Shown in pieces: positions 1-5,957 of a DNA stretch of 28,895 nucleotides (its first letter is position 1; each line of letters begins with the position of its first letter). The stretch is from assembly GCA_937924505.1 (NCBI GenBank), contig CALDSR010000043.1:1-28895 (forward strand), given 5' to 3'. The position numbers and the translations under genes are program-made. The notes below the pieces were generated by a model. It saw only the letters and a list, made by a program, of their open reading frames with translations, did not search any database and was not told the origin of the DNA. Source of the stretch: an uncultured Granulosicoccus sp. (lineage in GTDB: Bacteria > Pseudomonadota > Gammaproteobacteria > Granulosicoccales > Granulosicoccaceae).

Positions 1-258
1 GATGCGCTTGCATCGAAGCAGGCTGGTTCGGCGACAGAATCATCGGCTGCTGAACCGCCAGCGACCAGTGAACAGATGCAGCATTTTTTCGAGCATCTGG
101 ACCGGGTCATGATTTCCACTGGTTTCCTCGATCCGGATAACCCACGTTATCTGCGCCGGCGACTGCTTCGATATTTTGAGTCTAATCGCCCGAGCGAGGA
201 CGAACTGTCGATATTTCGGGGCATTCTGACCTCAGTTGACAACCCGAGACCCCGCTAG
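1..258 (+). CDS. trmJ: tRNA (cytidine/uridine-2'-O-)-methyltransferase TrmJ, C-terminal part
   Basis: The frame is open from base 1 and ends with TAG at 256-258, so only the last 85 residues are present. The final 60 residues match what I know of the TrmJ C-terminal extension: a helical stretch with FFEHLDRVMISTGF, then NPRYLRRRLLRYF, and the ending ELSIFRGILTSVD. In the E. coli protein the equivalent is an RxLRRLFxRA segment followed by ELNILRGILASIE. TrmJ is a cytoplasmic SPOUT methyltransferase that 2'-O-methylates position 32 of tRNA anticodon loops. The SPOUT catalytic domain lies outside the window. The preceding residues (A-, S-, E- and P-rich) look like the flexible linker between the SPOUT domain and the tail. 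An IS91-type remnant begins directly after the stop, so this gene marks the conserved edge of the accessory patch. Confidence 0.8.
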   Translation, partial: DALASKQAGSATESSAAEPPATSEQMQHFFEHLDRVMISTGFLDPDNPRYLRRRLLRYFESNRPSEDELSIFRGILTSVDNPRPR

Positions 259-381
259 CCTATTGCCCGCCCCGCACTATCAGAAGCGCGGTTGGAGCTG
301 ACAGATCAGGGGATGGTCAGATATGCCCTGAAGACAGCGTATCGGGATGGGACCACGCATGTGGTATTTGAGCCATTGGAT
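259..381 (+). pseudogene. IS91-family transposase remnant (C-terminal region)
   Basis: Reading in the frame that follows the trmJ stop gives a short open stretch without a start codon, containing RPALSEARLELTDQGMVRY and then LKTAYRDGTTHVVFEPLD. This is the conserved C-terminal signature of Y2-type IS91-family transposases, which typically read RPAxSExRLxLTxxGxVRYxLKTPYRDGTTHxxFEPLD. Similarity stops at FEPLD (381), and the frame ends at a TAA at 430. The rest of the element is absent, so this is a relic. Its family matches a second relic at 10069-10301, which represents an earlier part of the same kind of protein. Confidence 0.75.
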
Positions 382-694
382 TCGATGCGGTTTGGCGGCA
401 CTAAACGGCTTTTACTTCCTACACTCTCGTAAACTTCTTTGGTTCCGGGTACTATGTTTACCATCGACAGAGTTCATTCATGATCTTCTTATAGTTTCCG
501 GGGCCCTTGGAGATATAAGCAAAGCAAGCGACCTACAAACAACCTGTTATTAGTAAGGCACATGAATTATTGGTGTGCAAGAGAGACACCTGGCGGCCTG
601 GTTTGATGTCAATGACAGGAGGGTTTTACTAAAAAGTGCAAAATAAAATAATCATACATCGCCACACGCGCGCAAATCTCCAAGGCTCATTTTC
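382..694. other. intergenic stretch between IS91 relic and membrane-protein gene
   Basis: I see no credible gene here. A 68-codon ORF starting at 347 overlaps the IS91 relic in another frame and has no recognisable features, so I treat it as chance. The right half is AT-rich (for example 636-655) and probably carries the promoter of the following gene, but no clean promoter boxes stand out. Confidence 0.4.
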
Positions 695-2221
695 ATGAGC
701 CGTTTGTATATTTTATTGTCTGCTTTGTGCTGGGCACTTTACGCTGCGTATGCTGAAGAGGCTCGAAGTACCGATGTTTTCTCTGTAATTTTTTATTCTC
801 AGGTTAGTGCGGCAATTTGTTCGAGCTTATTCGCGAGAAATATAGCCAAATCTGTTTCAAGGGCGTTCGAGAAAAAGAATGTTTGGCTTACTTTTGTAAT
901 TGTTGTCACTCCCGTAGTACATCAAGTCTTTTTTATATTCGCTGCAAGGACATTAGACACACATTTGGTGCTTTTCATTTTCGAATTATGGCCGGTACTA
1001 ATAATTCCACTTGCACCATTTTTATCGGGTATAGCTTTTCGCTCAATAACCCACTTTCAGTTTTGGGCATTTGCAGTTTCAACATTAGGTTTTTTTATAA
1101 TTGCGATTGGCCCAACCTTAACGAGCACAAGCTCAGCGTCTGATTTTAATCTTCAGTATTTTTTAGGTATCTTACTAGCTGTTGGCGGCGCTATATCGAT
1201 TGCACTCACTGCACTAAAAGTACTTTTCACCAATCGTGTTGTTGCAGATGAGACTTTCCGGGGAACAATTACCACAAATTTCATCTCTAGGTCTCTCAGT
1301 CTTATACCTTTATTTATTATCTGCCTGCTAATAGATGCGGATCTCTCGTCTACCGAAAATATTTATATTGGTGCTGTGGCCGGAGTATTCCTGCACTTTT
1401 TATCACCAATATTTGGAGACGAAGGAATTAGAATCTCAAAAGAACCCGGAGATTTTCTGATATTTTACTACGCACCTATATTTGGTTCCGTCGTTCTCTA
1501 TCTATTCTATGATGCACCTCTTTCAGATGCGATCATCATTGGTGGCTGCTTAATAATTTGTGCAAATATATACAGCTCTTTTAGATTTTTGAGAAGGCTT
1601 GACTTCCCTGTCGCCATAGTTGCTACTACTTTATTCATGTTGGCCTGCTATCTAAAGAAATCTGATAGTTCAGGAACACTATTGAACCTTTCAGCGGTGG
1701 CAACATTTTTCGCGATAATTTCTTCTTTTCTCCTGCAACGCTTACAAAGTCGATCTCGCAGGGTGATTAGAGATACGATTTTTTACAATGCAGATATTGA
1801 TCGAAATGCCAGGTCAGATATAGCGAATGATGTGGATAGTAGAGCCATCGCTGAACATCAAGAAATGATTATTTCTAAATACTCAGGGCGGCATCGATTT
1901 GATGTGTACATATTGGCATTCTTATACGTTTCAATTGTCTCCCTTTGCTATTTGTCTTTTGGTGAAAAGCTAGCGATGCAAATTTCTTCTATTAGTATTT
2001 TCATGGCTACGACGTTCATAATGGTATCTACAATTGATCAAGTAAGCGGCAGATATATAGCGCGTACATGCAAAGCAATCGAAACGGAAACAGACGATGG
2101 GTCAGAACATCGAGCATTGATCTTTGCACTTGCTGCAAATTTATTTCTATTCTTCTGGTTGTATTTTGACAAGCACCAATCACCATCCTTTGAAACTCCT
2201 ATCTTAAAATTATTCCAATAG
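695..2221 (+). CDS. DMT/EamA-like integral membrane transporter with C-terminal extension
   Basis: The 508-residue product is strongly hydrophobic. Roughly residues 1-300 contain about ten membrane segments with a two-repeat layout, as in drug/metabolite (EamA) transporters. Visible landmarks are SALCWALYAAYAEEA at the N-terminus, FELWPVLIIPLAPFLSG near 95-111 and YYAPIFGSVVLYLFYD near 259-273. Residues 300-508 add about five further hydrophobic segments separated by a charged, probably cytoplasmic stretch (about 352-402). EamA proteins are normally about 300 residues, so this second half is unusual. The ATG at 695 has only a weak AAGG ribosome site about 10 bases upstream. The gene is visibly AT-rich relative to the paa and ior genes and sits among IS fragments, which suggests horizontal acquisition. 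The substrate is unknown, and family assignment rests on the hydrophobic pattern. Confidence 0.65.
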   Translation: MSRLYILLSALCWALYAAYAEEARSTDVFSVIFYSQVSAAICSSLFARNIAKSVSRAFEKKNVWLTFVIVVTPVVHQVFFIFAARTLDTHLVLFIFELWPVLIIPLAPFLSGIAFRSITHFQFWAFAVSTLGFFIIAIGPTLTSTSSASDFNLQYFLGILLAVGGAISIALTALKVLFTNRVVADETFRGTITTNFISRSLSLIPLFIICLLIDADLSSTENIYIGAVAGVFLHFLSPIFGDEGIRISKEPGDFLIFYYAPIFGSVVLYLFYDAPLSDAIIIGGCLIICANIYSSFRFLRRLDFPVAIVATTLFMLACYLKKSDSSGTLLNLSAVATFFAIISSFLLQRLQSRSRRVIRDTIFYNADIDRNARSDIANDVDSRAIAEHQEMIISKYSGRHRFDVYILAFLYVSIVSLCYLSFGEKLAMQISSISIFMATTFIMVSTIDQVSGRYIARTCKAIETETDDGSEHRALIFALAANLFLFFWLYFDKHQSPSFETPILKLFQ

Positions 2222-2243
2222 TAAGTACTGTGTAACCATTCTG

Positions 2244-2585
2244 GTGCTGCTATCGCACATTGATGCGTTGTATCGCTTCGAGCGTGAATGGGCTGAGCTT
2301 GATCATGATGAACGGTACGAACAAAGGCAGAAGATTGCGGTGCCACGACTGGCGAAAATCAAACAGTGGTTAGACGCTAGACAACCGAAGGTAGCACCGG
2401 ATACGTTGACCCGTACGGCCATCAATTATCTGATCAATCAGTGGGATCATCTGGTGCGTTACTGTGAGCACGGTCAGCTACGGATCAGTAATGTCATGGC
2501 CGAGAATGCCATCAGGTCCTTTGCGGTTGGACGCAAAGCGTGGTTGTTCAGTGACTCACCGGAAGGTGCGCATGCCACGGCGTAA
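2244..2585 (+). pseudogene. IS66-family transposase (TnpC) C-terminal fragment
   Basis: The 113-residue frame matches the C-terminal half of IS66 DDE transposases. It has IDALYRFEREW, a charged spacer ending in LAKIKQWLDARQPKV, the segment AINYLINQWDHLVRYCEHGQ, and the hallmark MAENAIRSFAVGRKAWLFSD that carries the catalytic glutamate. The usual continuation after SPEGAHAxA (YSLIETAKxNGLxPxxYL) is lost. A TAA interrupts the frame at 2583, and only a scrambled trace (TAKNRIYGLRPLVQRV in another frame up to about 2649) remains. The N-terminal two thirds, including the zinc finger and the first catalytic aspartates, are missing. The product cannot be an active transposase. Confidence 0.8.
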
Positions 2586-2664
2586 GCCTACGGCCAAAAA
2601 CAGGATTTACGGCCTTCGACCCCTCGTGCAACGTGTGTCTTCCCAATAACCATGGAATACACCG

Positions 2665-2901
2665 ATGTCAAATACCGTATCACGAGCACCGCGACGCAAC
2701 CGACAGTTCTGGATTGATCATGTCAAACGCTGGCGAAACACCAAAGAAACAAGTGAAAAATTTCAGGAGGCAAACGTAGGCAATTTTATTGTCAGACATG
2801 ATCCTGATACAGGTAGAATCTTTGTCGGGCATGCGAAAAGTAAGGAGGGACGTTTTATATGGATGATGGAAGGTCCGCAGACCCTTTTCAAGCAGCTATA
2901 G
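2665..2901 (+). CDS. small hypothetical ORF, possible IS66 TnpA-like start
   Basis: This 78-codon ORF lies just after the IS66 fragment. Its first 30 or so residues (RRNRQFWIDHVKRWR) resemble the opening of IS66 accessory TnpA proteins, which begin with a basic patch and an xxFWxxHIxxW-like helix. The typical helix-turn-helix that should follow is replaced by an unrelated segment (VRHDPDTGRIFVGHAKSKEG). It may be a chimeric remnant rather than a functional gene. An alternative is a real small orphan protein. Confidence is low. Confidence 0.3.
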   Translation: MSNTVSRAPRRNRQFWIDHVKRWRNTKETSEKFQEANVGNFIVRHDPDTGRIFVGHAKSKEGRFIWMMEGPQTLFKQL

Positions 2902-2933
2902 CGTTAGCAACAGAATTATCTACGCAAGGTTAA
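2859..2933 (+). CDS. possible 24-residue small ORF with a strong ribosome site
   Basis: An ATG at 2859 is preceded by AAGGAGGGA at 2842-2850, the best Shine-Dalgarno sequence in this patch. It opens a 24-codon frame (MDDGRSADPFQAAIALATEL and four more residues) ending with TAA at 2931-2933. The next gene's ATG follows five bases later, so translation could be coupled. It overlaps the end of the 2665-2901 ORF in another frame. No family is recognised. It may be a leader peptide or the tail of a degraded gene. Confidence 0.25.
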   Translation: MDDGRSADPFQAAIALATELSTQG

Positions 2934-2938
2934 GGTGT

Positions 2939-3463
2939 ATGGCAATAAAAATCGATAGAGATATCGCAATACTTAAAATTTGTAGTGAGTCAATAAGCTT
3001 ACTGACTATTGAGGAACGAGAGTCTTATATCCTTGATTGGTGGAGTTTAGACGAGGACGATAGTGAATACCATGAGCTTAATCCAGCACTACAAAAAAAA
3101 CTCCAAGAGCTAGACGAGCCAGATGACCCGCTTAATAGTGACTACGATCCTCTGCTATGCATGGCGCTGCGTGAAGACCTATACGGTACGACTAATACCT
3201 ATCTGCAACAACAATTGCATGGGATCACTGAAGCTGAGTATATAGTAACGGGCGAAGTTGAGCTAACGCAAGAATGCCCTTGTTGCAACCACTTTACTTT
3301 GAAAACAAAGATCGGCTTTGAGATTTGCCCGCTTTGCAAATGGGAATATACTGGAGAGACTCAAGACATACCCGGCGGCCCCAATCATATGTCGCTCAGA
3401 GATGGTAGGGCTGAGTTCCAGAAGAAAAATATCATTACCACAAAGTGGCGTAGAAGTAACTAG
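2939..3463 (+). CDS. CPCC family cysteine-rich protein
   Basis: The 174-residue product has the layout of cysteine-rich CPCC proteins (Pfam Cys_rich_CPCC). The acidic N-terminal half contains ESYILDWWSLDEDDSEY and LDEPDDPLNSDYDPLL. The C-terminal domain has CPCC at about 113-116, a second pair CPLC at about 130-133, and the family ending GGPNHMSLRDGRAEF at 146-160. The four paired cysteines probably bind zinc. The biochemical role of the family is not established. Members are scattered through accessory regions, and I infer, without proof, that some act as immunity-type proteins. The ATG at 2939 has an AAGGT four bases upstream. The neighbours are small orphan genes framed by IS fragments. 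Confidence 0.75.
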   Translation: MAIKIDRDIAILKICSESISLLTIEERESYILDWWSLDEDDSEYHELNPALQKKLQELDEPDDPLNSDYDPLLCMALREDLYGTTNTYLQQQLHGITEAEYIVTGEVELTQECPCCNHFTLKTKIGFEICPLCKWEYTGETQDIPGGPNHMSLRDGRAEFQKKNIITTKWRRSN

Positions 3464-3638
3464 AATCAGTGCTGCTACGTTAATAGTTATTAGCCGTGAG
3501 ATGATCAGACGACACAATACCCTAGGCGTTAAGCCGCCATTAACTATCGATAAATAACTTAGATCTGCTCATTCAAGCAGCAGAAAAGAATCTGTAATTG
3601 TGAGCGTATCAAGTTAATACAACAGGCACGTCAACGTT

Positions 3639-4058
3639 ATGAAAATGCCCTTCATCTATAGTGCAGAGATAATCATGCATGACCGGAGCATGCAAAACAA
3701 TGAAGCCGTAGTTGTTGGTGCAGCGATACCGGCTGCTTATGCCATAAAGACTAAACTATTTAGCGCAGAGAATGCAGAACAAGCATTTGGAAAAGTGATC
3801 AGTTTTATAGAAGGCTTTAACGCTAAACAAGGCAGTAAGCCTACCAGCGAGCAGAGCTTAATAGCGGTAGGAATTTATCAACTAAGCAATGCAGGATTAG
3901 GGCTTGAAAAGGATGGATTGCAGTTGAAGTCATCTATGCATGACATGTATGGTGATAGGGTGTCTCATGTATTGATCAAGCGGCACGAAATACCAGTGGC
4001 AAAAGAAAAAAAGGATCTAGACGCTATTCGATACGAAAAAATGGGTGCGCATTCATGA
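3639..4058 (+). CDS. small hypothetical protein, paralogue of 4159-4572
   Basis: This 139-residue soluble protein has no signal peptide or membrane segment. Its core reads LFSAENAEQAFGKVISFIEG, followed by a variable loop and VGIYQLSNAG. The next gene has the same sequence of elements (YFAENVENAYRKAISHLEG, loop, GIHQL), so the two are probably diverged paralogues. The pattern of a strand, then an (A/S)xNxExA helix, then a late GIxQL strand, is loosely reminiscent of DUF4288-type small proteins, but I cannot confirm this. No strong ribosome site precedes the ATG at 3639. Function unknown. Its setting among orphan genes between transposase fragments suggests a laterally acquired gene. Confidence 0.5.
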   Translation: MKMPFIYSAEIIMHDRSMQNNEAVVVGAAIPAAYAIKTKLFSAENAEQAFGKVISFIEGFNAKQGSKPTSEQSLIAVGIYQLSNAGLGLEKDGLQLKSSMHDMYGDRVSHVLIKRHEIPVAKEKKDLDAIRYEKMGAHS

Positions 4059-4158
4059 TGTCACTTTAATAGGGTGCCTTCATTTTAAACCTTTATTGCG
4101 TACCGATCTCGCCGCGTCACAGCGGCATAGATTATTGTCTCAGTATTTAAAATAGACT

Positions 4159-4572
4159 ATGAAAATATTTTACCTTCAATTAGTTATAAGTATCACTAAT
4201 AAATGGTGCAAGACTTCTGACGAAACTGTTGGTAGCAGAAATGACGAATTTGCATATGAGCGTTCTGAAGTAGCTTATGTTGTTGAAGGATTCATTTATT
4301 TTGCTGAAAATGTTGAAAATGCTTACCGTAAAGCAATCAGCCATCTAGAGGGTAGCAGCGATGTTAATCATGATGGGCCGGGGGATATCACCTTTCACAA
4401 GGGTGAGGGTATACATCAGTTGACAGAATACGACCTGACCTACGACGAATTTATTTCGAAGATGGGCACTGATGAAGGAATGGGGCTTAGTGAATTTATT
4501 TTCGATAGCATTGATAATGAAACCGCAAAGCCTCTTATACGAATGAAAAGTGAACTTAAGGCATTCTTGTAA
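4159..4572 (+). CDS. small hypothetical protein, paralogue of 3639-4058
   Basis: This 137-residue acidic soluble protein begins with an MKIFYLQLVISIT strand. The central YFAENVENAYRKAISHLEG and the later GEGIHQLTEYDL align by eye with the preceding gene. It ends in a region containing EFIFDSIDNETAKPLI. The gene is AT-rich and follows a 100-base spacer that contains the small inverted repeat GCCGC-GTCACA-GCGGC (4110-4125). No known domain is recognised with certainty. Two adjacent diverged copies plus the CPCC gene resemble clusters of orphan immunity genes, but no toxin gene is visible nearby. That interpretation is inference only. Confidence 0.5.
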   Translation: MKIFYLQLVISITNKWCKTSDETVGSRNDEFAYERSEVAYVVEGFIYFAENVENAYRKAISHLEGSSDVNHDGPGDITFHKGEGIHQLTEYDLTYDEFISKMGTDEGMGLSEFIFDSIDNETAKPLIRMKSELKAFL

Positions 4573-4644
4573 ACTGATAATAGATGGCAATTTCTTAGTC
4601 GTGTCGGCGTATCGCAGGCGCACTAAATAATATACGGTCTCAGA

Positions 4645-4710
4645 CTATTGATTAAGAACGTTGTTGAACTCTTGGCTGAATTTCTCTGGAGTAAACGGCT
4701 TGGCAATACT
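4645..4710 (-). pseudogene. possible remnant of a response-regulator receiver C-terminus
   Basis: On the minus strand a short open stretch reads IAKPFTPEKFSQEFNNVLNQ and then a TAG stop (4647-4645). The KPFTPE signature is typical of the last strand and helix of CheY-like receiver domains, where the lysine is conserved. Upstream the frame is stopped after a few codons. With only about 20 residues this may be a relic left at the edge of an IS insertion, or chance. Confidence 0.35.
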
Positions 4711-4747
4711 TGGATGCAACAGCTAAGTGCAACTCAACACACCAGGT

Positions 4748-4787
4748 AATGAAGGTGAGCTACGATAGTCATGGTACCACCTTCATT
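4748..4787. repeat. 10-bp perfect inverted repeat at the IS30 left flank
   Basis: AATGAAGGTG at 4748-4757 is exactly mirrored by CACCTTCATT at 4778-4787 with 20 bases between. The right arm lies about 24 bases before the IS30 transposase start codon, where the left terminal repeat of such an element would be expected. The left arm could be the end of another copy or a regulatory hairpin. Confidence 0.5.
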
Positions 4788-4810
4788 CTTGGCGGAATTG
4801 AGAAGCACAC

Positions 4811-5146
4811 ATGGCTATTTACACGCAGCTCACCAGTGAGCAACGATACCAGATATACGCATTGTTGAAAGCAGAACACACATTGACATTCATTGCAGGA
4901 GTTGTGTGCAAACATCAGTCCACCATCAGTCGCGAGATAGCGCGCAATTCGGGTGATCGTGGCTACCGTCCAATTCAAGAACAACGTATTTGTGACCAAC
5001 GAAAACAAGGCAAATACCTCGGAAGGTTTTCATCCAGTGACTGGCACTTGATCGAGCACTTGCTGAGTGAGCATCAGTGGAGCCCAGAGCAGATTTCTTT
5101 GCGCTTGAAAGAGGACCCCTACGTCATAAGGATCCGGGATGAATAG
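4811..5146 (+). pseudogene. IS30-family transposase, N-terminal fragment
   Basis: The frame starts with ATG and gives MAIYTQLTSEQRYQIYALLK, the standard opening of IS30-family transposases. A helix-turn-helix follows (FIAGVVCKHQSTISREIARN, about 28-47) and then GYRPIQEQRICDQR. The second conserved block, WSPEQISLRLKEDP (about 91-104), is present, but the expected continuation with the DDE catalytic core is missing and the frame ends at TAG 5144-5146 after seven unrelated residues. Full-length members are roughly 320-390 residues, so only the DNA-binding third remains and the element is dead in cis. Confidence 0.85.
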
Positions 5147-5670
5147 AAAGCTCACCATTCTTTCTGGATCATCGTAAACGTCCAAATGTAATCCCCCTAA
5201 AAACTACTGGCCGAATAGGTAGAAAATTCCATATACTAGGAAGTGATTATCACTCGTTAGTGAGTGACGCTGGTGAGAGCTCGTACATTGGTGGAGAGCC
5301 CAAAATTAAAACAGTGTATTTGTTGATGGTTCTGTAGAAGGATTGCAGTACGACACTCAATCACAATGTGGCGTTACCTGTCAGAGCCGTGAATTAACGA
5401 TTCAATAAATTGATTCAGTGATATTTAGTATTGATGTTTTAGAACTACTAGAAGCGTCAGTCTCATTTGTGATGTCTCTTACTCTAACTGATTTTACTTT
5501 GATCAGTGAGGACCGAGGCGTGCCAATCACTAACATTGCTAGACTTTCGTTACAATTATAATGTGCGTGAATTTTGCTTTATTGAGTTCTGCGTCACTCA
5601 GCTTTGTACTGCTGAGACGGCCAATGTTGATCCTTAGGTCATGGAATCTACGAGCACTATCCTGTCACTA

Positions 5671-5734
5671 AAGGACTGAAAATCCCCGTGTCGGCACCCT
5701 GGGCGGGCCCGTTCGATTCTGTCCCTGGCCACCA
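5671..5734 (+). tRNA. tRNA-Phe(GAA) 3' fragment, disrupted in the T arm
   Basis: AAGGACTGAAAATCCCC at 5671-5687 matches the anticodon arm of bacterial tRNA-Phe, with loop CTGAAAA carrying anticodon GAA. GTGTCGG follows, and the end GTTCGATTCTGTCCCTGGCC plus ACCA (5711-5734) gives a T loop, an acceptor 3' strand and an encoded CCA. Compared with the usual gammaproteobacterial form there is an insertion of about 14-16 bases (ACCCTGGGCGGGCCC) between the variable region and the T loop. Two pairs of the anticodon stem are also mismatched. No matching 5' half (a GGCCAGG acceptor strand and D arm) is found just upstream. It therefore cannot fold as a functional tRNA and looks like an attachment-site remnant of an integrated element. 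Confidence 0.6.
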
Positions 5735-5743
5735 TTTAGTGTC

Positions 5744-5767
5744 GTTCCCGCAATCTCTAGCGGGAAC
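5744..5767. other. hairpin just downstream of the tRNA remnant
   Basis: GTTCCCGC and GCGGGAAC form a perfect 8-bp stem with an 8-base loop (AATCTCTA). There is no T run on either strand, so a canonical intrinsic terminator is not supported. The location ten bases after the tRNA CCA end suggests a former processing or termination structure of the tRNA transcript. Confidence 0.35.
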
Positions 5768-5957
5768 CCGGCACACGAATCAATCCGGTTACAACAGCTT
5801 GTAATCAGGGCTTATCTGAACGGACAAACCGTAGTCCTGAAATCCGTTTTCACCACCTGTTAGATTCTATTGACGAGACGGAAATAAGCTGTAACAGGAT
5901 GTAGCGAACAGACAGACACAACGGTTCAAATAGCAAGCATTGTCATGCGTGGTACGC

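Larger units (their letters stand above)
5147..5957. other. 811-bp non-coding stretch between IS30 fragment and iorAB
   Basis: No convincing protein gene is visible on either strand. The first 500 bases are AT-rich and contain only small inverted repeats (for example TCACTC-GTTAGT-GAGTGA near 5247-5264). The tRNA-Phe remnant at 5671-5734 and a hairpin at 5744-5767 lie in the second part. This stretch looks like decayed island DNA up to the tRNA remnant, and chromosomal flank after it. Confidence 0.5.

Noticed and set aside
347..553. 68-codon plus-strand ORF
   Set aside because: It overlaps the IS91 relic in another frame and has no domain, membrane pattern or ribosome site that supports it.
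3526..3534. GCGTTAAGC, which resembles the right core of an integron attC site, within a run of small orphan genes
   Set aside because: No mirrored core (GCTTAAC or similar RYYYAAC) with a foldable hairpin lies 55-140 bases upstream, there is no repeat of it after the other small genes, and no integrase is in the window.
4110..4125. GCCGC-GTCACA-GCGGC hairpin as a terminator after 3639-4058
   Set aside because: The stem is only five pairs and no T run follows, so a terminator call is not supported.
5247..5264. TCACTC-GTTAGT-GAGTGA hairpin as a mobile element end
   Set aside because: It is short, has no partner copy nearby and no flanking duplication.
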